Shown in pieces: positions 25,371 through 32,243 of a DNA stretch of 48,134 nt. The notes beneath the pieces are model-generated. The model had not been told where the DNA came from and searched no databases. It worked only from the letters and a program-made list of their open reading frames with translations. The stretch comes from an uncultured Treponema sp. (GTDB lineage Bacteria > Spirochaetota > Spirochaetia > Treponematales > Treponemataceae): contig CALINC010000021.1 of assembly GCA_938045195.1 (NCBI GenBank), positions 1-48,134 of the forward strand, in the 5' to 3' direction. Position numbers and translations under genes: made by a program. Each line of letters starts with the position of its first letter. The first letter of the stretch is position 1.

Positions 25371-25399
25371 TTGCCGATATTCCGGTTTTAGTATATAAT
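25371..25399 (+). promoter_or_regulatory. promoter of the OppF-type gene
   Basis: TTGCCG (25371-25376), 17-bp spacer, TATAAT (25394-25399). Transcription should begin near 25406, about 47 nt before the ATG. There is no SD next to the ATG, and GGA at 25426-25428 is too far away. Confidence 0.65.
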
Positions 25400-25452
25400 A
25401 ATGTTTATGAATAATATTAAAAATAGGATTGTCAATTTAATTTTATAATTAT

Positions 25453-26457
25453 ATGAGTGAAGAACTTTTAAGAATTTTAAATTTAAAAAAATATTTTAAA
25501 ATAGGAAGACGTGAATATGTTTATGCTGTTGATGATGTCGGGTTTCAAATTGCAAAAGGCGAAACGGTCGGTATCGTCGGAGAATCCGGCTGCGGTAAAA
25601 CAACTTTAGGCAGAACTATTTTAGGGTTGTATAAATCTGATAGCGGAAAAATTATTTTTGACGGTACCGATATAACATCCGCCTCAAAAAAACAAATGCA
25701 CGAATTTAAAAAGCGCGCCCAAATTATTTTACAAGATCCTTACGCGTCATTTAATCCCCGAATGACTATTTCGCAAATTATTTCTGAAGGTATGGAAGCT
25801 CATAATTTATATAAAACAAAAAAAGAAAAACAGGAAGCCGTATATTCACTTTTAGAAACCGTCGGGCTTGCTGCCGAATATGCCGACAGATTTCCGCATG
25901 AATTTTCCGGAGGGCAGCGTCAGCGTATAGGCATTGCACGAGCTTTAGCGGTTGAACCCGAATTCATTGTTTGCGATGAACCCATTTCTTCTCTTGATGT
26001 TTCAATTCAAGCTCAAATTATAAATTTACTTGTTAGGCTGCAAAAAGAATTTAAAATGACCTATTTATTTATTGCACATGATTTATCCATTGTCAAATAT
26101 ATTTCGGATAAAGTCGGCGTTATGTATTTAGGCAAATTAGTTGAATTTGCAAATAGTATCGAGCTTTATAAAAATCCGCTCCACCCTTATTCGCAAGCCT
26201 TGATTTCTGCAATTCCAAGCACGGATATTGATAACCCTATGATGAGCCGCCGCATTCATCTTAAAGGCGAATTACCGGAAGCAGTTCATCTTCATACCGG
26301 TACAGGTGCATATATATGGAAAAAAAATATACATGGCGGAAAAGAAGGGTGCCGATTTTTTTCACGTTGCCCAAAAGCAGTAAGAGAATGTAAAGAACAA
26401 TGCCCTCCTTTAAAAGAAATTTCGGACGGACATTTTGCAGCTTGTTGGAGAATCTAA
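25453..26457 (+). CDS. OppF/DppF-type peptide ABC transporter ATPase
   Basis: OppF-type ATPases pair with OppD to drive peptide import. Walker A is GESGCGKT (43-50), the signature is SGGQRQRIGIARAL (about 153), Walker B is FIVCDEPISSLDVS and the switch His is in LFIAHDLS. The C-terminal oligopeptide region has the usual Cys pattern (CRFFSRCP...C..QCPP...C), which in this family can bind an iron-sulfur cluster. About 20 extra residues (HLHTGTGAYIWKKNIHGG) precede it, between PEAV and GCRFF. It stands alone: no permease, OppD or binding protein lies in the window, so partners must be encoded elsewhere. It is 334 residues. Confidence 0.9.
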   Translation: MSEELLRILNLKKYFKIGRREYVYAVDDVGFQIAKGETVGIVGESGCGKTTLGRTILGLYKSDSGKIIFDGTDITSASKKQMHEFKKRAQIILQDPYASFNPRMTISQIISEGMEAHNLYKTKKEKQEAVYSLLETVGLAAEYADRFPHEFSGGQRQRIGIARALAVEPEFIVCDEPISSLDVSIQAQIINLLVRLQKEFKMTYLFIAHDLSIVKYISDKVGVMYLGKLVEFANSIELYKNPLHPYSQALISAIPSTDIDNPMMSRRIHLKGELPEAVHLHTGTGAYIWKKNIHGGKEGCRFFSRCPKAVRECKEQCPPLKEISDGHFAACWRI

Positions 26458-26463
26458 AATTAT

Positions 26464-27225
26464 TTAATCAAAAAAACCTTTTTTCTTTAAAGAAAGCCCG
26501 CCTGTTTGTTCCGTTTTTAAAATAAAAATGTTCCCTTTTTTTAATAGAGAAGCATTGCCGACGGCATTTTTTTGCATCGAACGCAAAATTCCTAATTGTT
26601 CGGCTTTGAACGGGTTATTTACAATTTGCATTAACTTTGTTAATCTCTTTTTTTGTAAATCTCTTGCAGCTTGATCTTCGGCATTTGCAGCATCATATAA
26701 AACAAAGGGTACCCCTGCCATATCGCAGTTTTGCAAAATTATTCCATTGTCAGGCGGAACAACATCGGAATAAATTCTAAACGGAATTGCAAAGTTTTTT
26801 ACTTCACCGGTTTCGATAAGCGAAAAAGCAAAATTGTAAACCGTGCAGTCAAGATATATCGTATTTCCTCTAATCGAAAAACTCTGCTCTTTGCCTACCA
26901 CTTTACTTCCGTCTTGGTTGTAAAAATTTATTGTGACTGAAATATAATCTTCGCTAATATCCGTAATAGTTAAATCTGCAACAGGGTAATTTGCTTTTAG
27001 GTTTTTTATAATACACTGTAATTCGTAAATTAGTTCTATTTTATTTGCAAACTTTTTTGCATTATTATAAAAATAAAAAAGTCCTGCACAAATTGCCGCA
27101 AAAACAAACATCTTTAGAACAAAAAATACTTTATCAAAAAGGGAATATTTTATCCGTACTTGAGGTTGTTTTTCTTTAATTTGTTTTTTCTCTGTATTTA
27201 CTTTATTCATCGCGCAATATTTCAA
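26464..27225 (-). CDS. single-pass membrane protein, paralogue of the upstream gene (FPFR-YS-VVPP family)
   Basis: The family is not recognised. The product is about 253 residues with a basic N terminus, one transmembrane helix (VFFVLKMFVFAAICAGLFYFY) and a soluble, probably beta-rich domain. The block TIYLDCTVYNFAFSLIETGE followed by IPFRIYSDVVPPDNGI is shared with the preceding gene (ELFLECIVAELNG, FPFRVYSNVVPPSQG), so the two are tandem duplicates. The start may be TTG at 27225 (GGAGGG directly upstream) or ATG at 27210. Either overlaps the end of the upstream gene, indicating coupled translation. A membrane-anchored extracytoplasmic role is inferred only from topology. Confidence 0.7.
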   Translation of the reverse strand: MKYCAMNKVNTEKKQIKEKQPQVRIKYSLFDKVFFVLKMFVFAAICAGLFYFYNNAKKFANKIELIYELQCIIKNLKANYPVADLTITDISEDYISVTINFYNQDGSKVVGKEQSFSIRGNTIYLDCTVYNFAFSLIETGEVKNFAIPFRIYSDVVPPDNGIILQNCDMAGVPFVLYDAANAEDQAARDLQKKRLTKLMQIVNNPFKAEQLGILRSMQKNAVGNASLLKKGNIFILKTEQTGGLSLKKKGFFD

Positions 27226-27775
27226 ACCCTCCTTTTATACGTACCGCTAATTTTTGTTTTTCTTTTTTGCTTTCAGCTTTTTTGTGTACAGCCGAATAAA
27301 ACCAGTTGGAACTGAGTTTTTTATTGCAAATATTCGTGTAAATCTTTTTTAAATATTTTGCCTGACGTGATTTTACTCCGGCGAAAATTAAAGGGAATCC
27401 GTCTTTATCATATTCTTTTACGATTACAAAACCTTGTGATGGCGGAACAACATTTGAATAAACACGAAATGGAAAAACTGCCTTTGTGTAACCGTTCAAT
27501 TCCGCTACGATACATTCCAAAAAAAGTTCATCGCCGTTTATACAGAGCGTTTTTTCTTGTGAAATTGCATTTTTATTTAAATCGTAAAAAGTGTAAACAA
27601 ATAATATATTATTGCCTTCTTTTTGCATTGAAAATTTAAGCGGAACAATCTCTTGTTTTAAATTGTAAATATCGTGTTTTTGTTTTTCTTCAATGGATTC
27701 TAGCAAGGTACAAGCCAGTATTCCTGCGAATATCAACAAAATAAAAAGCAATGTGAATATATGTTTTAATTTCAA
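27203..27775 (-). CDS. single-pass membrane protein, first of the tandem FPFR-YS-VVPP pair
   Basis: About 190 residues starting at TTG 27775, chosen because GGAGG lies 8 nt upstream and the product then begins LKLKHIFTLLFILLIFAGIL, a normal membrane anchor. The longer open frame reaching 27928 runs through the R2 repeat and is rejected. The soluble part carries ELFLECIVAELNGYTKAVFP then FRVYSNVVPPSQG, shared with the next gene. The C-terminal 30 residues are rich in Lys (KKAESKKEKQK). No known domain is recognised. Confidence 0.65.
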   Translation of the reverse strand: MKLKHIFTLLFILLIFAGILACTLLESIEEKQKHDIYNLKQEIVPLKFSMQKEGNNILFVYTFYDLNKNAISQEKTLCINGDELFLECIVAELNGYTKAVFPFRVYSNVVPPSQGFVIVKEYDKDGFPLIFAGVKSRQAKYLKKIYTNICNKKLSSNWFYSAVHKKAESKKEKQKLAVRIKGGFEILRDE

Positions 27776-27866
27776 AGGCTTTCCTCCGTTCTTTTTATCG
27801 GTATTTTTTTGCGTATATTTAATTAATATTTTTGCAGGTATCCTGCTTATTTTAATCAACAACCCT

Positions 27867-27922
27867 GATGCAGAGTGTACGTTGCGCAGCAACAGGGTAT
27901 TAAACCCTCCGCACGAATAAAA
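27867..27922 (-). repeat. R2 repeat, copy 2 (inverted relative to copy 1)
   Basis: Read on the minus strand it matches 24962-25017 at 55 of 56 positions, including the GGGTTTAATACCC and GTTGC-tgc-GCAAC palindromes. It lies about 90 bp upstream of the TTG start at 27775 and points toward that gene. The two R2 copies thus bracket the oppF-like gene and the membrane pair as an inverted repeat about 2.9 kb apart. Confidence 0.8.
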
Positions 27923-28005
27923 GGACATCCTAAAAGGCTGAGACTACAGAAGCAGGAAATCCGTTATTTTAGAGGTATAGACAAAAGATAGCTTTAGTTA
28001 AACGC

Positions 28006-28034
28006 TTGACTTTTATTATTTTTTATGATATAAA
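28006..28034 (+). promoter_or_regulatory. strong promoter of the yedE selenium locus
   Basis: TTGACT (28006-28011), 17-bp spacer, TATAAA (28029-28034). The start should fall near 28041, at the foot of the first leader hairpin and about 277 nt before yedE. Confidence 0.75.
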
Positions 28035-28040
28035 ATTTTA

Positions 28041-28317
28041 TATAAACCGTTTGCGGTTTAAATTTAATTATTAAGGATGAGCAAAATGCGTAGATGAGTA
28101 TTTACCCGCGAAGTAATTTTACTTCATTACAATTCATACGGAATATGTAAGAAGCGTCAGGTAATATGCGTCTATTGCATTAAGGCGTAAATTAACCTTT
28201 CCGTTATATCGTTGTTATATTCATAATCCGGCTATTAAACGTTTTTCTTACATTTTCTTCATTTTGAATTACGAGTGTTTTATGTTTGCGTATATTGTTT
28301 GTTTTAAGGGAGGATGT
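28041..28317 (+). promoter_or_regulatory. long structured leader of yedE
   Basis: The predicted 5' UTR begins with TAAACCG-TTTG-CGGTTTA (28043-28060), then an SD-like AAGGA (28073-28077) and a small ORF. GAAGTA/TACTTC (28110-28125) forms a second stem. AGGTAATATGCGTC (28159-28172) pairs with GGCGTAAATTAACCT (28184-28198) over about 13 bp, with one bulge and one A-A mismatch, and includes the small ORF's stop codon. No T-run follows the last stem, so it is not a simple terminator. The organisation resembles a translation-coupled leader. No known riboswitch is recognised. Confidence 0.5.
28086..28190 (+). CDS. possible leader peptide with an in-frame UGA (putative Sec) and three Cys
   Basis: AAGGA lies 8 nt before the ATG at 28086. 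An ATG at 28077 in the same frame is too close to it. The frame reads MRR, then TGA (28095-28097), then VFTREVILLHYNSYGICKK, and ends VICVYCIKA at TAA 28188-28190. If UGA is read as selenocysteine the peptide has 34 residues with a CxxC near its end; if UGA stops, only MRR is made. A 6-bp stem lies 12 nt past the UGA but its loop lacks the GU of typical bacterial SECIS elements. The position ahead of a selenium transporter gene suggests regulation, but chance cannot be excluded. Confidence 0.3.
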
Positions 28318-29367
28318 ATGAAAAAACATCTTATGGTTATTGTAACGGGTGCGGTTATCGGTATTGCGGCACTCGTGTTGGTTAAATTCGGAAACCCGGG
28401 CAATATGGGTTTTTGTATCGCCTGTTTTTTACGTGATATTGCAGGATCATTGAAACTGCATAATGCCGCTGTTGTGCAGTATATGCGCCCTGAAATTATC
28501 GGGCTTGTACTCGGTGCGTTTATAATTGCTTTTGTAAAAAAAGAATTTAAACCGCGCGGCGGGTCGGCTGTTTTTACCCGTTTTACACTGGGTTTTTTTG
28601 TAATGATAGGAGCACTGATGTTCTTGGGTTGTCCTTTAAGAATGTTCTTGCGTTTAGGAGCAGGCGACATCAATGCACTGTTCGGGCTTGTCGGATTTGT
28701 TGTAGGAATTGTTATCGGTGTTATTTTCTTAAATAAGAATTTCTCTTTAAGCCGCGCTTACAATCAATCCAAACAAGAAGGCGTAATGCCGATCATTGTA
28801 ATTCTTTCATTCTTTATTCTATTGATTGCATTCCCGTCGGTACTTATCTTCAGCGAAAAAGGTCCCGGTTCAATGCATGCTCCTATTTTGATTGCTTTAG
28901 GTATAGGTCTTCTTGTAGGAGCTTTTGCTCAGAGAAGCAGACTTTGCACGGCAGGCGGAATTAGAGACGCAATTATGCTTAAAGATTTTCACCTCTTGTG
29001 GGGAAGCATTACAATTGTTGTTGTCGTTCTTATCGGTTCGTTCGCTTTGGGCTTATTTAAATTTGGAATGGCAGGTCAGCCTGTAGCTCATACCGACTGG
29101 TTGTGGAACGCCTTGGGAATGATTTTGGTCGGATGGGCAAGCGTTTTGCTCGGAGGCTGCCCTTTGCGTCAGCTTATCTTAACCGGCGAAGGTAATACCG
29201 ATTCTGCAATTACGGTTGCAGGTTTAATTTGCGGTGCCGCTTTTGCACACAACTTCGGACTTGCTTCATCGGGAAAAGGACCGACCGTTCCGGGTATGAT
29301 TGCCGTTGGAATCGGTTTAGCCGTAACTGCTTTTGTAAGTATTTATTATTCATTAAAGAATAAATAA
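28318..29367 (+). CDS. yedE: YedE-type selenium (sulfur-compound) transporter
   Basis: A polytopic membrane protein of 349 residues in the YeeE/YedE family, whose characterised relatives import thiosulfate. The version linked to YedF and SelD is thought to move a selenium compound. Conserved Cys motifs are visible in both halves: FCIACFLRDI (about 25-34), LGCPLRMFLRLGAGD (about 102-116), SRLCTAGGIRD (about 205-215) and GGCPLRQLILTGEGNTDS (about 279-296). The start at 28318 has GGGAGG; an in-frame upstream ATG at 28264 is unsupported. The context with the TusA-like protein, DUF3343 protein and selD strongly supports the selenium assignment. Confidence 0.92.
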   Translation: MKKHLMVIVTGAVIGIAALVLVKFGNPGNMGFCIACFLRDIAGSLKLHNAAVVQYMRPEIIGLVLGAFIIAFVKKEFKPRGGSAVFTRFTLGFFVMIGALMFLGCPLRMFLRLGAGDINALFGLVGFVVGIVIGVIFLNKNFSLSRAYNQSKQEGVMPIIVILSFFILLIAFPSVLIFSEKGPGSMHAPILIALGIGLLVGAFAQRSRLCTAGGIRDAIMLKDFHLLWGSITIVVVVLIGSFALGLFKFGMAGQPVAHTDWLWNALGMILVGWASVLLGGCPLRQLILTGEGNTDSAITVAGLICGAAFAHNFGLASSGKGPTVPGMIAVGIGLAVTAFVSIYYSLKNK

Positions 29368-29439
29368 AACACGGGAGTTTTAAGTAACTTATGAATGGAT
29401 TACATTATTTTATCAATATAATATAATTATGGAGGCTTT

Positions 29440-29769
29440 ATGAAAAAATTTGGTTTATTTGTTTTTTTCTTTATTTTTCTTTCTTGTTCTTTGATAGCGG
29501 AAATGTATCAGTTTAAGGCATCTCTTAGGAGGAATTATGAGTATGATACTTATGCTTATTTTTCTAAGGATTACAAGAGGCTTTATTCGGTCAATGTAAA
29601 ATTTAAAAAAATAGCTGCGGTAAGTAACGGCAACCTAATAGTTGGTGATATTTATGAAGCTAATGAGATTCCCTCAGATATATATCGTTATAATCCAGAA
29701 CAAGAAATTGTTGTGTATAAAGTAAACAGAGGAATGGATGGGCGAAATCGCTATCTACATATGGAATAG
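29440..29769 (+). CDS. small exported protein inside the selenium locus
   Basis: 109 residues. SD GGAGG precedes the ATG. A signal peptide (MKKFGLFVFFFIFLSCSLIA) contains LSCS, which could be a weak lipobox or just part of the h-region. The mature part is rich in Tyr, Lys and Arg (RRNYEYDTYAYFSKDYKRLY), and no domain is recognised. It lies 9 nt before another small exported protein. The pair looks inserted between yedE and the yedF-like gene and has no obvious link to selenium. Confidence 0.6.
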   Translation: MKKFGLFVFFFIFLSCSLIAEMYQFKASLRRNYEYDTYAYFSKDYKRLYSVNVKFKKIAAVSNGNLIVGDIYEANEIPSDIYRYNPEQEIVVYKVNRGMDGRNRYLHME

Positions 29770-29778
29770 GGGGTACTT

Positions 29779-30318
29779 ATGGATAAAAATAAATTGTTGA
29801 AATCGGTTTTGTTTGTTCCGGTTCTATTTTTTTCGGTTTTATTATTGTTATCTTGCTCGCAAGAAAGCCGCATATTTATAGAAAGTAATAATTATTCGGC
29901 ATATTTTAATAGCGTACTAAAACCTCGTATAAATGAGAATGGCTATATCGTTTTTAATAATGACAAAGATATATCGGATTTTTTGGTTAAGAATATTCAT
30001 ATTTTGCATATTCTTATTCCCATTACAAAAGAAAATATTGAATATGCAAATTATATCGATATTATTACCGGCAAGCCGTATAAAAAGAAAATTTTGAAGT
30101 TCGATGAAAAAGAAAATTTTGAAATTACAGAGGATAACTCTACTCGGTTTTTATATGAACCCGATAGTCCTTTTGCAGATTCGCAAGGAGATGTCCATTA
30201 TCCGAATATAATTTTATCGGTAGAAAAAGAAGTCTTAGAATATTATATCAGACTGAATAATTTTTTTGTCGATATTTTATCCAAAAAAAATAAAAGTATC
30301 TATTTCCCGAAATTTTAG
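29779..30318 (+). CDS. lipoprotein of unknown function
   Basis: 179 residues with a classical lipobox: a long hydrophobic stretch ending LLLLSCSQ, Cys about 26. No catalytic motif or known domain is seen in the mature part (ISDFLVKNIHILHILIPITK, PYKKKILKFDEKENFEI). An SD GGGG-type sequence precedes the ATG. It is probably co-transcribed with the 29440 gene. An R1 array starts 17 nt after its stop codon. Confidence 0.65.
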   Translation: MDKNKLLKSVLFVPVLFFSVLLLLSCSQESRIFIESNNYSAYFNSVLKPRINENGYIVFNNDKDISDFLVKNIHILHILIPITKENIEYANYIDIITGKPYKKKILKFDEKENFEITEDNSTRFLYEPDSPFADSQGDVHYPNIILSVEKEVLEYYIRLNNFFVDILSKKNKSIYFPKF

Positions 30319-30334
30319 TTGCTTTCAATATAAA

Positions 30335-30496
30335 TATGGGAGATGTGATAAACAGTTCGGCACAAATGGTGCCTCGCTGTTTATCCGGCGAGTTTGCCTA
30401 ATCGGCAAACATCGCGTATTATATGTGCTTTTTCACTTTGTTGCAAAAGCACTGAAAAAACTTTTTTCAAAAATTTGATAATTTTTTTCAAAAAGT
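30335..30496 (+). repeat. R1 hairpin repeat, copy C (unit 1) with linker
   Basis: ATGGGAGATGTGATAA opens the unit. H1 (30347-30385) has GATAAACAG/CTGTTTATC outside and GGCAC/GTGCC inside. H2 (30392-30410) is GTTTGCC/GGCAAAC. H3 (30425-30452) is GTGCTTTT/AAAAGCAC, a stem different in sequence from H3 in copies A and F but in the same place. An A/T-rich linker with CAAAAAGTTTTTATGG leads into unit 2, as in the copy F/E array. Confidence 0.85.
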
Positions 30497-30500
30497 TTTT

Positions 30501-30590
30501 ATGGAAGTGTGATAAACAGTTCGGCAGGAATTTTGCCTCGCTGTTTATCTTGCGAGTTTGCCTAATCGACAAACATCGCATTATTGTATA
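30501..30590 (+). repeat. R1 hairpin repeat, copy D (unit 2), in the leader of the yedF-like gene
   Basis: H1 (30511-30549): outer GATAAACAG/CTGTTTATC, inner GGCAG/TTGCC with a G-T wobble. H2 (30556-30574): GTTTGCC/GACAAAC with one mismatch. The unit ends at the ribosome site GGAG that serves the ATG at 30601. Open frames across it are repeat-derived. Confidence 0.85.
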
Positions 30591-30600
30591 GGAGAATTTT

Positions 30601-30810
30601 ATGGCAGATATTATTGTTGATGCCCGCGGGCTTTCTTGCCCCGAACCTGTTGTACGTACAAAAAAAGCATTTGAAAAACACAATGCTTTTGATGTTCTCG
30701 TTGATAATGAAACTGCAAAAGAAAACGTTACCCGCTTTTGCGAAAAGATGAAAGCCTCCGTAAAAGTTTCAACTGCTGAGGACGGCTGGAAAATCGAAGT
30801 TTCAAAATGA
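30601..30810 (+). CDS. TusA/SirA-family small carrier protein (YedF N-terminal-like)
   Basis: 69 residues with the TusA-family signature DARGLSCPEPVVRTKKAF near the N terminus. Cys12 sits in the conserved CPxP box and is the residue that carries sulfur, or here probably selenium, as a persulfide or perselenide. SelD-linked YedF proteins have this domain fused to a DsrE-like half. Here only the TusA part exists and a separate DUF3343 gene overlaps its stop (ATGA). The likely role is delivering reduced selenium toward SelD. The SD is GGAG, directly after R1 copy D. Confidence 0.9.
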   Translation: MADIIVDARGLSCPEPVVRTKKAFEKHNAFDVLVDNETAKENVTRFCEKMKASVKVSTAEDGWKIEVSK

Positions 30811-31070
30811 ATAATGAATACTTAATTACGTTTCATACGCATTTTCAAGCATTGTCTTGTATGCGCAATCTTGAAAAAAGCGGACTTGTGCAAAACGGTT
30901 CGCTTGTAATTAAGTTAATCCCTGTGCCGCGTGAAGTCAGTTCAAGCTGCGGCACAGCCGTTAAACTTAATTTTAAAAATAAAGATATTTTTGATAAAAA
31001 CTATTTTACTCAAATTGAACATGATGAATTTTTTAGACTTGATGAAACAGGAAAATATGTTACTGTTTAA
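30807..31070 (+). CDS. DUF3343 protein (putative Se/S carrier)
   Basis: 87 residues, normal for DUF3343. The pattern ITFHTHFQALSCMRNLEK, then IPVPREVSSSCGTAVKL with the invariant SSSCG (Cys about 49), identifies the family. DUF3343 genes often lie beside yedF and selD, and a carrier role through the Cys is proposed from context. The start overlaps the previous stop by 4 nt, so translation is coupled, and selD follows after 47 nt. Confidence 0.88.
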   Translation: MNNEYLITFHTHFQALSCMRNLEKSGLVQNGSLVIKLIPVPREVSSSCGTAVKLNFKNKDIFDKNYFTQIEHDEFFRLDETGKYVTV

Positions 31071-31117
31071 AATTGTTTTTAATTTACTTTTTGATAAATT
31101 TATTAAAGAGGAAAACT

Positions 31118-32182
31118 ATGAGCTGTAATCTTACGGATGAAAATTTTAGCCTGATAAAATCTTCCACGCATTCAGGTTGAGGCGCAAAATTAAGCGCAGG
31201 TGCGCTTGACGGACTTTTAAAAAATATTCCCTACCGCTTTGACCCGCGTCTGCTTGTCGGTTTTGATACTTCGGATGACGCGGCTGTTTACAAAATAAAT
31301 GAAGAAACCGCTTTAATTTTTACTGCGGATTTTTTTCCTGCCATTGCAGACGACCCATATATTTTCGGGCAAATTGCAGCAGCAAATGCTTTAAGCGATA
31401 TTTACGCGATGGGAGGAACTCCTAAACTTGCTTTGAATCTTTTTTGTATTTCAGAAAAAATGCCTGAAAATGTTATAAAAGAAATTCTTAAAGGAGGGGC
31501 GGAAAAAGTTTTTGAAGCGGGTGCAATTATTTGCGGCGGTCATACAATTTATGACGATGTTCCTAAATACGGTTTGGCTGTAACAGGGTTTATTCCTCCT
31601 GATAAAATACTTAAAAATTCTGCTGCAAAAGAAAACGATATTTTAATTTTAACAAAACCCATAGGAACAGGCATCTTAACAACTGCGGCAAAGGCTGAAA
31701 TGATTAGCCCCGGTGAGTTAAAAAAAGTGTATGAAACAATGGCATTTTTAAATGCAACGGCATGCGGAATAATGATGAAATATAATATTAATGCATGCAC
31801 GGATATTACCGGCTTCGGACTTTTGGGACATTTGTATGAAATGGGGAAATCGAGCGGTATAAGTATTGAATTAAATTATAAAGATGTTCCGCTTTTTGAT
31901 GCCGCCGTTGAAAATGCTGAAATGGGATTTGTTCCTGCAGGGGCTTATTCAAATAAAAAATTTGTAGGCGAAAATATAGCATTTAATAATACGCCGCGTG
32001 TATACCAAGATATATTGTTTGATCCGCAGACTTCAGGCGGTCTTGTAATTTCAATACCCGAATGTTATGCAGACGGTTTATATAAAGAACTTTGCACAGC
32101 TCTTGAAAAAACTATAGTAGGGAAACCGGCTATTATCGGAAGAGTTGTAAAACGGGAAGAGAAAATATTAAAGGTTGTGTAG
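31118..32182 (+). CDS. selD: selenide, water dikinase (SelD), itself a selenoprotein
   Basis: SelD makes selenophosphate from selenide and ATP for selenocysteine synthesis. The start ATG at 31118 has AGAGGA upstream. Codon 21 is TGA (31178-31180) within STHSG-U-GAKLSAG, exactly where other SelDs have the catalytic Cys or Sec (GCGAKL-type). A naive reading would begin only at 31409 and lose the active site. Read through, the product is 354 residues, normal for the family. Further motifs are DDAAVY, ADPYIFGQIAAANALSDIYAMG-like (AANALSDIYAMGG), CGGHTI, DITGFGLLGHL and FDPQTSGGL. A SECIS-like hairpin follows the UGA. It closes the selenium operon. Confidence 0.95.
31178..31209 (+). promoter_or_regulatory. 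UGA(Sec) codon and bacterial SECIS-like hairpin in selD
   Basis: 17 nt past the TGA, TTAAGCGC (31190-31197) pairs with GCGCTTGA (31202-31209) over 8 bp, with one T-G pair, leaving the loop AGGT. Bacterial SECIS elements bound by SelB have a short stem with a GU-containing loop at this distance from the UGA. Confidence 0.85.
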
Positions 32183-32243
32183 TGAATAATTTTAAATGAT
32201 TTTTCTGAAATTATCCTCGATTGATAAAGCAGTTTTGCAATTA

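Noticed and set aside
27776..27928. 50-residue N-terminal extension of the first FPFR-YS-VVPP gene
   Set aside because: The extension translates R2 copy 2; a TTG with a perfect GGAGG gives a normal membrane anchor as the N terminus.
28264..28317. longer yedE start at 28264
   Set aside because: No SD at 28264, while GGGAGG fits the ATG at 28318.
30266..30591. open frames across R1 copies C and D
   Set aside because: The same short peptides recur wherever R1 occurs, in varying frames; the conservation is of the hairpins, not of one reading frame.
30931..31128. 65-codon frame overlapping the DUF3343 gene
   Set aside because: Shadow frame of the DUF3343 gene; no SD.
31409..32182. truncated selD as an independent gene or pseudogene
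   Set aside because: The upstream frame is complete except for a UGA at the catalytic Sec/Cys position followed by a SECIS-like hairpin, so recoding explains it better than decay.
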